Assembly (NCBI RefSeq): GCF_000317205.1
Contig: NZ_AJLK01000196.1
Coordinates: forward strand, 1 to 60,206
Source: Fischerella muscicola PCC 7414
Lineage (GTDB): Bacteria; Cyanobacteriota; Cyanobacteriia; Cyanobacteriales; Nostocaceae
Direction of reading: 5' to 3'
DNA length: 60,206 bases
Each line of letters begins with the position of its first letter. Position 1 is the first letter of the stretch. The translations under genes and the position numbers were made by a program. Shown one piece after another: positions 1-8,603 of the stretch. A model generated the notes under the pieces. That model saw only the letters and a program-made list of their open reading frames with translations. It searched no databases and was not told the DNA's origin.

Positions 1-1
1 T

Positions 2-2326
2 CACCCCATCACCCCATCCTTCCCAATACCCGGTATTCAACTCGGGAACATCTTCGTAGGTATTCAGCCAGCGCGGGGTTATGATGTTGACCCGAGTTTG
101 AATTATCATGCACCAGATTTAGAACCAACTCATGCTTATTTGGCTTTTTATTACTGGGTGAGGGAATGTTTTGGCGCGGATGCCGTGGTACATGTAGGTA
201 AACATGGGAATTTGGAATGGTTGCCTGGTAAGAGTGTGGCTTTATCGAGTAGTTGTTACCCAGAGGTAGCTTTGGGGGCACTTCCCCATTTGTATCCGTT
301 TATTGTCAATGATCCTGGTGAGGGTTCCCAAGCTAAACGACGCGCCCAAGCGGTAATTGTGGATCATCTGACGCCGCCTTTGACTCGTGCGGAATTATAT
401 GGTGGTTTGCAGCAGCTGGAAAATTTGATTGATGAGTATTACGAGGCAGAGAGTTTAGATCCAGGACGTTTAAGTGCAGTTTGCGATCGCATCCAAGAAT
501 TAATTCTCAAAGAAAATCTTCACCTCGATTTGAAATTGGTTAATAGCCAAGAACAATTACCAATTGGCAAAATCGATGGTTATTTGTGTGAATTGAAAGA
601 AGCCCAAATTCGTGATGGTTTACATATTTTTGGGCAGTGTCCAACCGGTAGGCAACTACGAGATTTAGTTGTAGCGATCGCTCGTCATCCCAATCGTCAT
701 CATCATGGCTTGACTCGCGCCATCGCTGAAGATTTGGGCTTAGATTTTGATCCATTAACAGCAGATTTCGCTACACAACTATCACCCCACAACCATCAAA
801 TTCTCCAAGAAAAATTTCAGCTTCCCTGTCGCACCGTCGGCGATGCAGTGGAAGTTCTAGAAACCTACGCCGCCACCCTCGTAGAAAACCTCATCTCTTC
901 CCCCACCACCCCACTACCCCACCACCCCCTCACCTGGATACACTCCCGCCTCCTTCCTGCTTTGCAAAAAACTCACCAAGAAATTACTCACTTGCTGCGT
1001 GGACTTGATGGTAGGTACGTCAAGAGCGCCCCTGCTGGTGCGCCTACCCGTGGACGACCAGAGGTTCTACCCACAGGTAATAATTTTTACACTTTTGATA
1101 TTCGTGCTTTACCCACAGAAATAGCTTGGGATATAGGTAGAAAAGCAGCTGAGACTTTGATTGAATGCTACACACAGGAACATGGAGAGTACCCCAAAAC
1201 ACTAGGGTTATCCCTGTGGGGAACTGCCACTATGCGAACTGGAGGTGATGATATTGCTGAGGCTTTGGCTTTATTGGGTGTGCAGCCTGTTTGGGATGGT
1301 GCAGCAAGGCGGGTTGTAGATTTTGAAATTTTGCCGTTGTCAGTGTTAGGACGCCCACGTGTGGATGTAACGTTAAGAATTTCTGGATTTTTCCGGGATG
1401 CTTTTCCTAATCTGATAGATTTATTCGACCAAGCAGTTGCAGCAATAGCAATCTTGGATGAACCTCCATCATTAAACCCCCTCGCCGCACAAGTTCGTCA
1501 AGAAACGGATTTTTGGATGAGACAAGGCTTGAGTTCACAAGAGGCGCAGGTGCGATCGCGTTATCGGGTTTTTGGTTCTAAGCCAGGCGCTTATGGTGCT
1601 GGACTGCAAGGTTTAATAGAATCACAAAATTGGACAGACGACCAAGATTTAGCGCGTGCCTACATTAACTGGAGTTGCTACGCCTATACTTCAGCCAGTG
1701 GACAAGGGGACACGGGGAACATAGATAAAAAACTCTCCGCATCTTCCCCAGTTGCGGCACCTGAAGCCTTTGAGCAACGTCTATCACAAATGCAGATTGT
1801 CTTACATAATCAAGACAATCGTGAACACGACATCCTTGATTCCGATGATTATTACCAATTTCAAGGAGGTTTAACAGCAGCAGTACGTTCCATACAGGGG
1901 ACAAATCCCCAAACTTATTTTGGTGACAACTCCATTACTGCCAAACCGCGAGTCCGGACTCTCAAAGAAGAAATTGCTAGAGTATATCGTTCTCGTGTAG
2001 TTAATCCGAAATGGATAGCAGGAGTCATGCGGCACGGTTATAAAGGTGCATTTGAAATGGCAGCGACGGTAGATTATTTATTTGCCTACGATGCTACAGC
2101 CAAATGTGTAGAAGATCATATGTATGAGGGAATCGCACAAGCGTACTTGTTCGATCCTGTTGTCAGTGAATTCATCCAGAGTAGAAACCCGTATGCCTTA
2201 CGTGATATGGCTGAGAGACTTTTGGAAGCACAAAAACGTGGTTTCTGGCAGGATGCAAATTTACAGACACTCGAAAATTTGAGAAACTTAGTTCATCAAG
2301 CAGAAGCAGTAATAGAACAAAAATAA
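2..2326 (+). CDS. cobN: Cobaltochelatase subunit CobN, C-terminal part (5' truncated by window)
   Basis: This is the large subunit of the ATP-dependent cobaltochelatase that inserts cobalt into the corrin ring in aerobic cobalamin synthesis; it is homologous to ChlH of Mg-chelatase. The frame is open from base 2, so the gene begins upstream. A TTG at 98 is internal, because the residues before it (IPGIQLGNIFVGIQPARGYD) are typical CobN sequence. Family hallmarks are VVHVGKHGNLEWLPGK, GAPTRGRPEVLPTGNNFYT and SLWGTATMRTGGDDIAEAL near the middle, and KPRVRTLKEEIARVYRSRVV near the end. About 774 residues are present, roughly 60% of the family's usual 1,250-1,300. CobN and ChlH are close relatives; the LPTGNNFYTFD and TMRTGGDDIAEAL stretches fit CobN. 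A putative cobalt sensor lies about 48 kb away at 50543-51652, but no direct link is visible. Confidence 0.93.
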   Translation, partial: HPITPSFPIPGIQLGNIFVGIQPARGYDVDPSLNYHAPDLEPTHAYLAFYYWVRECFGADAVVHVGKHGNLEWLPGKSVALSSSCYPEVALGALPHLYPFIVNDPGEGSQAKRRAQAVIVDHLTPPLTRAELYGGLQQLENLIDEYYEAESLDPGRLSAVCDRIQELILKENLHLDLKLVNSQEQLPIGKIDGYLCELKEAQIRDGLHIFGQCPTGRQLRDLVVAIARHPNRHHHGLTRAIAEDLGLDFDPLTADFATQLSPHNHQILQEKFQLPCRTVGDAVEVLETYAATLVENLISSPTTPLPHHPLTWIHSRLLPALQKTHQEITHLLRGLDGRYVKSAPAGAPTRGRPEVLPTGNNFYTFDIRALPTEIAWDIGRKAAETLIECYTQEHGEYPKTLGLSLWGTATMRTGGDDIAEALALLGVQPVWDGAARRVVDFEILPLSVLGRPRVDVTLRISGFFRDAFPNLIDLFDQAVAAIAILDEPPSLNPLAAQVRQETDFWMRQGLSSQEAQVRSRYRVFGSKPGAYGAGLQGLIESQNWTDDQDLARAYINWSCYAYTSASGQGDTGNIDKKLSASSPVAAPEAFEQRLSQMQIVLHNQDNREHDILDSDDYYQFQGGLTAAVRSIQGTNPQTYFGDNSITAKPRVRTLKEEIARVYRSRVVNPKWIAGVMRHGYKGAFEMAATVDYLFAYDATAKCVEDHMYEGIAQAYLFDPVVSEFIQSRNPYALRDMAERLLEAQKRGFWQDANLQTLENLRNLVHQAEAVIEQK

Positions 2327-2357
2327 ACTGATATCGAAAAGTAGTGTAGGGAAATCT

Positions 2358-3518
2358 ATGGACAATCTTGCGTATTTGCACGTAGCTTTTGCCTACGAGG
2401 AGTCTCCATCAACTGAATTAGTTTTCCTAAGTTCTTGGTTGGAGAACGCAGCAGCACCAGATTGGAAACGTCTTTCCGGTAAGGCTTGGAAGCATATGCT
2501 TCCCCTTGTTCTCAGCTTGTCTATTCTCAGTGCTGTTGGTAGTGCCTTGGCATTGGAAAGAGGTGATCAAGGGCCTTCTGTTCGCTCCTTGCAACAAAAG
2601 TTAAGAAATGCCGGTTTTTATCAAGCGCCCATTACCCAAGTATACGACTTTGATACAGAAGCTGCCGTGCGGCGTTTTCAAAAAGCTGCTGGCATTCAAG
2701 TAAACGGTATTGCTGGCCCAACAACTTTACAAACATTACAAAAATGGCCTAAAGGTAGTAATAGTAGCCAACTATCAAAACTTAGTAGTTTGAGTAATCC
2801 AACTCCTAAACTCAGTACTGTGAGTTATAGAACTCAACAACCCAGTACGGCGAATCTTACTACAACTAACAAGCGCCGTAATCCGAATCTATTACAGAAA
2901 GGTGACGAAGGACAAGCAGTCAAAGCCTTGCAAGAGCGCTTACGAATAGCAGGCTATTATTACGGAAAATCTACAGGTATATTTGGCCCGATTACCGAAG
3001 AGTCTGTGAAGCGGTTCCAACAAGCTTATAACCTCAGAGTTGACGGTGTTGTGGGGCCAGCAACACTCCGGAAATTACCACCAGTAGGTGTTGGTTATGG
3101 AGAAGAAACACCTAAACCAGCAAAAAATAGAGATAATCTCACAGTAGGCGATCGCGGAGAAGCTGTTAGAGTTTTGCAGGCACAGCTGATTAAAGCTGGA
3201 TATTTACAGGGAGAACCAAATGGCTACTATGGGCCTTATACGGCAGATGCAGTAAGGCGATTCCAGGCTGATAACTACCTAAAAGCAAGTGGTATTGCGG
3301 GCCCTACAACTAGAGCCAAGTTGTACAGTATGCTAAATCCTACTTCTAAATCTAAGAGTGAATTTAGTGTTCTGGAAATACAAAGACGACTTCAAGAGCG
3401 TGGTTTTTACAAAGGACCTCTCAATGGTGTGATGGGGGATGAAACCAAACGAGCGATTAAACAAGCTCAAGAATTTTATGGCATCAGTCTGAGTGACGTG
3501 AGAAGCGGAACATATTAG
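2358..3518 (+). CDS. Secreted or membrane-anchored protein with four peptidoglycan-binding domains
   Basis: A 386-residue protein beginning MDNLAYLHVAFAYEE, followed by a hydrophobic segment (about residues 47-65) that could be a signal or anchor. Four PG_binding_1-like repeats follow at about 66-122, 177-235, 256-315 and 335-378. Each has the GD.G..V..LQ..L...GFY pattern and a GIAGPTTL or GVVGPATL end. Ser/Thr/Asn-rich linkers separate them. No catalytic domain is present, so it probably docks on the cell wall rather than cutting it. It lies 31 bp after cobN on the same strand, but no functional tie is evident. The unusual N-terminus before the hydrophobic stretch is compatible with the ATG used, since no better internal start precedes the hydrophobic segment. 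Confidence 0.85.
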   Translation: MDNLAYLHVAFAYEESPSTELVFLSSWLENAAAPDWKRLSGKAWKHMLPLVLSLSILSAVGSALALERGDQGPSVRSLQQKLRNAGFYQAPITQVYDFDTEAAVRRFQKAAGIQVNGIAGPTTLQTLQKWPKGSNSSQLSKLSSLSNPTPKLSTVSYRTQQPSTANLTTTNKRRNPNLLQKGDEGQAVKALQERLRIAGYYYGKSTGIFGPITEESVKRFQQAYNLRVDGVVGPATLRKLPPVGVGYGEETPKPAKNRDNLTVGDRGEAVRVLQAQLIKAGYLQGEPNGYYGPYTADAVRRFQADNYLKASGIAGPTTRAKLYSMLNPTSKSKSEFSVLEIQRRLQERGFYKGPLNGVMGDETKRAIKQAQEFYGISLSDVRSGTY

Positions 3519-3641
3519 CTCCGCTCATTTGTCAGTATTGATACTTAACAGCCTGCCTATCCCCACTCACAGCCAGTCGAAAACTGTTCAAACAATTTTT
3601 TCTCTTTGATATCAGCACATCCCCAATAATTTACTCAAGTA

Positions 3642-4097
3642 CTACAAAGGCATTAATGCTCGTTGACACTTGGGGCAAACAGCATGGATTGTCAGCTGGC
3701 AATCAAGCAGTTGATAACCTTCTTTTTGAGCAGTTTTTGCACCAATTTTTAAGATAGAGTCATTTTTGAACTCTATAGTTGTGTTGCATCTGACACAGAT
3801 AAGATGGTGGTGATGATGGGGATAAGGCTGATTCAATTCATAATGTTTATGCCCTTCTCCCAACTCCAGTTCCCGCAAAATTCCCATCCGCGCCATCAAC
3901 TTTAGGGTGCGGTAAATGGTTGATAGGCTGATTCCTTCGCCATCGGTTTCTAGCCTATGATACAAATCCTCCGCACTGAGATGTTCACCTTGCGGAAGAT
4001 CCTGAAAAATGTGTAGAATTGTTTCTCGCTGGGGTGTTAAACGCCAGCCGCGATCATTGAGTTCTGCCTTGAGTGAAGAAGCTGTGTAGACAGTCAT
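3642..4097 (-). CDS. furA: Ferric uptake regulator FurA
   Basis: Fur-family transcriptional repressor that senses iron and controls iron uptake and redox genes. The winged helix occupies about residues 10-85 (GWRLTPQRETILHIF, ISLSTIYRTLKLM). A His cluster PHHHHHL precedes two CxxC pairs. From the start used here the cysteines fall at 101, 104, 133, 141 and 144, the same pattern known for Anabaena FurA (151 aa). The ATG at 4097 (MTVYTASSLK) was preferred over the upstream alternative start because it gives exactly 151 residues. The gene lies next to sigC, an arrangement that as I recall also occurs in Anabaena PCC 7120. Autoregulation through Fur boxes in 4098-4200 is likely from the family, but I could not place a convincing box. 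Confidence 0.93.
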   Translation of the reverse strand: MTVYTASSLKAELNDRGWRLTPQRETILHIFQDLPQGEHLSAEDLYHRLETDGEGISLSTIYRTLKLMARMGILRELELGEGHKHYELNQPYPHHHHHLICVRCNTTIEFKNDSILKIGAKTAQKEGYQLLDCQLTIHAVCPKCQRALMPL

Positions 4098-4474
4098 ACT
4101 AATTTTTCTCAACAAACCCTTTCAGCTGAGAATATAGCAAAACTTGAGGGTAATTTGCAACAATGATGTCTTATTGAGAACATTTACTAAATGCTATGGC
4201 ACGAGCTATGAAAAATTAATAGGTAACACACTTTGTTGTGATCCCCGTCAGGAAAATCTCTTGACGAAATAAACTTTGGAGATACAGTTCCATTAACTGC
4301 GAATTATTTGCCATAGCTTAGTGAGACTTTTTCGGAAGGGGGATCAAAAATAATTGGTTATTGGTTGGTTGTTGGTTGTTGTTTGGAGTTACTACCAACT
4401 AACAACAATCAATAAAGGTTTGTTAGTTGTTGTTTGGAGTTACTACCAACTAACAACTATCAACTATCAACTCA
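4098..4474. other. Intergenic region between furA and sigC with a tandem 32-bp repeat
   Basis: No gene is seen. The part near furA should hold its promoter. The part near the sigC stop is made of GTT-rich then CAA-rich sequence that can fold on itself. It contains two identical 32-bp copies (4375-4406 and 4426-4457), each an imperfect hairpin of the TTGTTTGGAG...CCAACTAACAAC type. Open frames across it are low-complexity repeat artefacts. Confidence 0.6.
4375..4457. repeat. Two direct copies of a 32-bp hairpin-forming repeat
   Basis: Copies at 4375-4406 and 4426-4457 are identical, with a 51-bp period. Each contains GTTGTTGTTTGGAGTTACTA followed by CCAACTAACAAC, so its ends pair imperfectly. 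They sit just downstream of the sigC stop on the minus strand and could act as a 3' structure for that transcript. The sequence type recurs in other gaps of this window. Confidence 0.7.
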
Positions 4475-5725
4475 TTAACTCAGAGACTCCAAGTAGTCGC
4501 GAATCAGGTTGCGTCGCTTGGGTTGGCGTAGCTTTTGCAGTGCTTTGGATTCAATTTGGCGTACTCGTTCCCGTGATAAGTCAAGAGCGCGCCCAATTTC
4601 TGCTAGCGAGTAAGGATGACCGTCTGCTAGTCCAAACCGCATGAGAATCACGTCCCGTTCACGGCTGGTTAAATCTGCCAACAGGTGCTGCAAGTCTCTT
4701 TGTAATGATTCTCGCATGAGCATATCCTCTGGCGTTACACTGTCGGTTTCCAGTAATTCGCCTAATTCTGTGTCTTTATCTTTACCAACCTTGGTTTCTA
4801 GAGAGACGGAGCGAGGCACTCTTAACAACACTTCCCTAACTTGGGTAGGTGTCATTTCTAACTCTTGCGCCAAGTCTTCTAGGGTTGGGGTACGACCTTT
4901 TTCTTGAGCAATTTTACGTTGAGCTTTTTTGATTTTGTTCAGCTTTTCTGTAATGTGAACAGGGAGGCGAATTGTCCGGCTAGAAGTTGCGATCGCCCGT
5001 GTGATCCCCTGACGAATCCACCAATAGGCGTAAGTGCTAAAACGATAACCCTTGGTTGGGTCAAATTTTTCCACAGCTCGCTCTAAGCCCAAAGTTCCTT
5101 CTTGGACTAAATCTAACAACTCTAGACCACGATTTTGATACTTTTTAGCAACAGATACAACTAGGCGGAGGTTTGCCTTGATCATGTGTTCTTTGGACTG
5201 GAGTCCATCACTCTGAATTTTCTCCAATTCCTCCACAGTCAATTTGGCAATTTCAGCCCAGCGCCGTTTCCCTTGTCCTAAAATTTGTTTGAGTTCCAAC
5301 ACCTCTACACCAGCAGCGCGGGCCCACCTTTCTATAGAAGGGCGATGTCCCAATTCCGATGCTAAACGCTCCTGAACTTCGATGACTCGGAGATAAGGTA
5401 TAAGTATTTCGTCTCCTTGCTTGGCAGCATTAGACAAGACTATCCGCATCCGCAAGTAGCGCTGAACTTTCTGAGCTTCTGAAACCTCTTCATCCCGCCC
5501 TAACAGTCTAACCCTACCAATTTCCTGAAGATACAGACGTACCAAATCTGTGCTGCGACGGTTAGCGCTAACAGCAAAACTGGCGGGATCTTGAGCAGCC
5601 ATCTCCAACTCTTCCAGATCGTCTACTGGTAATTCAGTGTCATCAATCGTAAGATCCGGGTCAAACATTTGAGAGGATTGTTGGGTTTCGTAGGCGGCTT
5701 CTGCGTAAAAAGATGTTGCTGGCAT
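4475..5725 (-). CDS. sigC: Group 2 RNA polymerase sigma factor SigC
   Basis: Sigma-70 family protein of 416 residues from the ATG at 5725 (MPATSFYAEAAYE). Region 1.2 (STDLVRLYLQEIGRVRLL) is followed by region 2 (NLRLVVSVAKKYQNRGLELL, then DLVQEGTLGLERAVEKFDP and FSTYAYWWIRQGITRAI), region 3, and region 4.2 with the helix-turn-helix SLAEIGRALDLSRERVRQIE. The long acidic N-terminal extension of a primary sigma (region 1.1) is missing, which fits group 2. Adjacency to furA matches, as I recall, sigC of Anabaena PCC 7120. In this genus group 2 factors adjust transcription to nitrogen and carbon supply and are dispensable. The upstream in-frame start at 5755 adds ten residues and was not used. Confidence 0.88.
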   Translation of the reverse strand: MPATSFYAEAAYETQQSSQMFDPDLTIDDTELPVDDLEELEMAAQDPASFAVSANRRSTDLVRLYLQEIGRVRLLGRDEEVSEAQKVQRYLRMRIVLSNAAKQGDEILIPYLRVIEVQERLASELGHRPSIERWARAAGVEVLELKQILGQGKRRWAEIAKLTVEELEKIQSDGLQSKEHMIKANLRLVVSVAKKYQNRGLELLDLVQEGTLGLERAVEKFDPTKGYRFSTYAYWWIRQGITRAIATSSRTIRLPVHITEKLNKIKKAQRKIAQEKGRTPTLEDLAQELEMTPTQVREVLLRVPRSVSLETKVGKDKDTELGELLETDSVTPEDMLMRESLQRDLQHLLADLTSRERDVILMRFGLADGHPYSLAEIGRALDLSRERVRQIESKALQKLRQPKRRNLIRDYLESLS

Positions 5726-6205
5726 AAGGGTCGTCTCAATGGCTCCAGGTAACAATAGATTGCGGTCAGCTAAATCTAATCAACTGTTGCTATTGTTCCC
5801 GTGATTTACGAAGAACTAACACGGTTTTAAGTAACATTTGGGGTTTTTTTGCAAAAAACCATACTGGTTTTTTTTATTACATCTCCATAACTCAGCTGTT
5901 AGGCTGCTTTTTCCAGTGAACCAATAGCTATTCAAAGGCAAAGCCAGACTAAAAATTACCAATCTTCCAGTCAAGATTTCAAATGTAATTCAGCTTGACT
6001 GTCACTTTTATAACGTGGTATAAACATGCATCAGTGAAAAACTTATTTATTACAGGCATAGTCATATCTACATAGCTATGCAGATACTTTCCTGAAGATT
6101 TGATATTTTTTGGTCAGGGAATTTTGGGAATTGGTGTTTGTTGTTTGGTGTTGAGATTCCAAACAATTATCAACCATCAACCATCAACTACCAACTACCA
6201 ACACA
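5726..6205. other. Intergenic region upstream of sigC, with a T-flanked hairpin and short tandem repeats
   Basis: No gene is seen. A short hairpin (AAAAAACC, ACTGG-containing loop, GGTTTTTTTT) spans about 5853-5875 and has a T-run on both strands. It might end transcription coming from gpsA, but it lies about 330 bp past that stop. Positions 6130-6203 hold a TTGTTTGGTG tract followed by CAACCATCAACCATCAAC-type heptamer repeats. Confidence 0.45.
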
Positions 6206-7129
6206 TCAGTCGTTATATTCTGGCTTGATATCACGTAGCATCAGTTCTAAGAGTGCCTGTCGCGGAGTAACTTCAGCTTGGAGTAGACGATACACTTGTT
6301 CGGTAATGGGCATGGAAATATTTTGCTGCTTTGAGCGCAGCATCAACACTTTAGTGGTATTAATCCCTTCAGCAGTTCCTTGGAGATGGGTGAGAATTTC
6401 TGTCAGAGTTTTGCCACAGGCTAGTTGGTAGCCAACTTGGTAATTGCGACTCAAAGGACTGTTACCAGTGGCAAGCAAGTCACCTAAACCAGATAAACCG
6501 TAAAATGTTTCTTGCTTTGCACCCCAGTGAACACCGATGCGAACCATTTCTGTTAAACCACGGGTGAGTAACGCAGCTTTCGCATTGGTTCCCAACTGCA
6601 AACCGTCACATACACCAGCAGCGATCGCCATGACATTTTTCAGTGTTCCTCCTAGTTCTACCCCCAATGGATCAGCATTTGTATAAACGCGGAAACGATT
6701 GGAGGAAAATACCAGCTGTACAACCTCAGCAGCACTGACAACATTGCTGGCAACTACCGTTGCTGCTGGTAATTCCTGTTGAATTTCTTGGGATAAATTG
6801 GGGCCAGAAAGAACAACTACAGGATGATTGGGAAAAGCTTCTTGCCAAATTTGGGAGGGTGTGCAGGTGGTTTGTGGATCTAAACCTTTTGTGGCTGTGA
6901 CAAAAATGATTTCTGGAGAAAGGGGCAAACATTGGAGTTGAGAAACTACATTTCTGACACCTTTCATAGAAACAGCAGAGAGAATTACATCCACATCTTT
7001 TAGCACTTCTGCTAAAGTTTGGGAATCACGACGCGACCAAATATGTACTTTGTGTCCGTTGATTTTAGCCAAAGTTGCTAAAGCACTTCCCCAAGCACCC
7101 GCGCCTAGAATTACTACTGATTTTGTCAT
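6206..7129 (-). CDS. gpsA: NAD(P)H-dependent glycerol-3-phosphate dehydrogenase
   Basis: Reduces dihydroxyacetone phosphate to sn-glycerol 3-phosphate in the cytoplasm, supplying the backbone for membrane lipids. The N-terminal dinucleotide-binding motif ILGAGAWGSALA covers residues 8-19. The substrate domain shows VVLSGPNLSQEI, the LGGTLKNVMAIAAGVCDGL segment with the conserved Lys, and GLTEMVRIG and GLSGLGDLLAT. At 307 residues it matches the compact cyanobacterial form. It is followed on the same strand by sigC and preceded by lipA. No frame damage is seen. Confidence 0.95.
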   Translation of the reverse strand: MTKSVVILGAGAWGSALATLAKINGHKVHIWSRRDSQTLAEVLKDVDVILSAVSMKGVRNVVSQLQCLPLSPEIIFVTATKGLDPQTTCTPSQIWQEAFPNHPVVVLSGPNLSQEIQQELPAATVVASNVVSAAEVVQLVFSSNRFRVYTNADPLGVELGGTLKNVMAIAAGVCDGLQLGTNAKAALLTRGLTEMVRIGVHWGAKQETFYGLSGLGDLLATGNSPLSRNYQVGYQLACGKTLTEILTHLQGTAEGINTTKVLMLRSKQQNISMPITEQVYRLLQAEVTPRQALLELMLRDIKPEYND

Positions 7130-7321
7130 TGGTCAATTGTCAATTGTCATTGGGGATTGGGGATCAAGGATTGGGGATTGTGGATCGGGGAACAGGAAAG
7201 AGAAATTCCCCCTTCTCCTCCTAGTCTCCCCACCTCCCCATCTCCCCATTGCCCCTAATCCCCACTCCCTGTCGGTCGTGGGGGCCGGTGAGTTCCCCAT
7301 CTCCCCATCTCCCTTCCATCA
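7130..7321. repeat. Short-tandem-repeat tract carrying a dispersed hairpin (copy 1)
   Basis: Between lipA and gpsA. GGGGATTG-type repeats are followed by CTCCCCA-type repeats that are split by a 48-bp element at 7251-7298. The element has the frame GCCCCTAATCCCCAC, a central segment, GTGGGGGCCGGTGAG, then TTCCCC. Copies lie at 18251-18298 and 25865-25912. The central 16 bp here (7264-7279) reads ACTCCCTGTCGGTCGT. Confidence 0.8.
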
Positions 7322-8194
7322 TCACCCACGTGGATACCTTTCCATCAATTCCCTCACTTGTTCGGCATGATAAGAGCTTCTTGTCAAGGGTGAAGAGACA
7401 ACTTGTAAGAATCCTAGTTCTTCTCCGAATGCTTGCCAAGCAGCAAATTGATCTGGGTGGATAAAGTGATCTACTTTTAGGTGTTTTTGAGTTGGTTGAA
7501 GATATTGTCCAATCGTCAAAATATCACAATCAACTGCACGTAAATCTTGCATGACTTGGCGAATTTCCTCATCAGTTTCACCGAGTCCGACCATAATTCC
7601 GGATTTAGTGTAGACACTAGGAGTAAGTTGACGCGATCGCTTGAGTAATTCCAAGGTGCGATCGTAATTACCTTGGGGACGCACACGGCGATATAAACGC
7701 GGAACTGTTTCTGTATTATGATTGAGGACTTCCGGTTTGGCTTGGAGAATTAACTCCAGTGCTTCCCAGTTACCGCACAAATCCGGAATTAATACTTCAA
7801 TAGTAGTGTGAGGTGAAATTGTACGAATTGCTGCAATACAACGGACAAACTGTGATGCGCCTCCATCCGGCAAGTCATCTCGATTGACAGAAGTAATCAC
7901 CACATGGTTCAGTTTCATCCGGCGCACTGCTTCCGCCAGTCGTGTGGGTTCTGTGGGGTCTAGAGGTTTGGGTTTTTTCTCAAAATCAATATCACAGTAA
8001 GGACAAGCACGTGTACAAGCAGGCCCCATGATTAAAAACGTCGCTGTTCCCGCATTAAAGCACTCACCAATATTCGGACAGGACGCTTCCTCACAAACCG
8101 TATTTAGGGCTAAATCCCGTAAAATTTCTTTAACATTACCGACGCGCTCCCATTGAGGCGCTTTCACCCGCAACCAGTCTGGTTTAAGAATCAC
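7322..8194 (-). CDS. lipA: Lipoyl synthase
   Basis: Radical SAM enzyme that inserts two sulfurs into octanoyl groups on lipoyl-dependent enzymes. The auxiliary cluster cysteines lie in [12 protein letters not shown] (C34, C39, C45) and the radical SAM cysteines in CTRACPYC (C60, C64, C67). Further family markers are [31 protein letters not shown] and [12 protein letters not shown]. The length of 290 is normal for the family, and the final SSYHAEQ segment contains the conserved RSSYHA element. Cyanobacteria often carry two lipA paralogues; only one is in this window. The gene reads toward gpsA across a repeat-filled gap. Confidence 0.95.
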   Translation of the reverse strand: MILKPDWLRVKAPQWERVGNVKEILRDLALNTVCEEASCPNIGECFNAGTATFLIMGPACTRACPYCDIDFEKKPKPLDPTEPTRLAEAVRRMKLNHVVITSVNRDDLPDGGASQFVRCIAAIRTISPHTTIEVLIPDLCGNWEALELILQAKPEVLNHNTETVPRLYRRVRPQGNYDRTLELLKRSRQLTPSVYTKSGIMVGLGETDEEIRQVMQDLRAVDCDILTIGQYLQPTQKHLKVDHFIHPDQFAAWQAFGEELGFLQVVSSPLTRSSYHAEQVRELMERYPRG

Positions 8195-8351
8195 AATCCA
8201 CTTTTACCACTTAAATAAAGTTAGTTATCAAACTTAATGTTAGCAAGCTTTGAGATAAAGGCTGAAGTATGAAGTATGCCCTACCTTTTTTCTTTATTTG
8301 TCATTTAACCAAGCTTGTGATAGTCTATTATCTATATTGGCATTATAGTGC

Positions 8352-8425
8352 CGGGATGTAGCGCAGCTTGGTAGCGCACTTCGTTCGGGACGAAGGGGCC
8401 GCTGGTTCGAATCCAGTCATCCCGA
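8352..8425 (+). tRNA. tRNA-Pro, anticodon CGG
   Basis: Acceptor stem CGGGATG (8352-8358) pairs perfectly with CATCCCG (8418-8424). The D arm has GCGC/GCGC stems. The anticodon stem CTTCG/CGAAG encloses the loop TTCGGGA, giving anticodon CGG (8386-8388). The T arm is GCTGG-TTCGAAT-CCAGT. CCA is not encoded. It decodes CCG. A transposon-like end begins 7 bp after its last base. Confidence 0.96.
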
Positions 8426-8431
8426 TTTATA

Positions 8432-8506
8432 TGTAGAGCGACAAACTATTTGTCCGTGACGACAGAGTTATTTGTCAAAAAACCAAAACGACAAATTGTT
8501 TGTCGT
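8432..8506. repeat. Left-end repeat array of the transposon-like segment
   Basis: Three near-identical palindromic motifs: CGACAAACTATTTGTC (8439-8454), CGACAGAGTTATTTGTC (8460-8476) and CGACAAATTGTTTGTC (8489-8504, extended to a perfect 8-3-8 palindrome at 8488-8506). Starts are 21 and 29 bp apart. Such spaced sites are typical of TnsB-family transposase binding arrays. Confidence 0.65.
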
Positions 8507-8603
8507 TTGCGATCGCTCTTTTCACGTAAACTCCGAAGAATTTCTAATTTTGCAATTAGTAAAAAGTCTGGTGTTTGCTTGTTCATAGCCATGAAGTCTT
8601 TAT

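Noticed and set aside
4354-4644. Plus-strand frame over the sigC 3' end
   Set aside because: Antisense to sigC and built on GTTGTTGTTTGG repeats.
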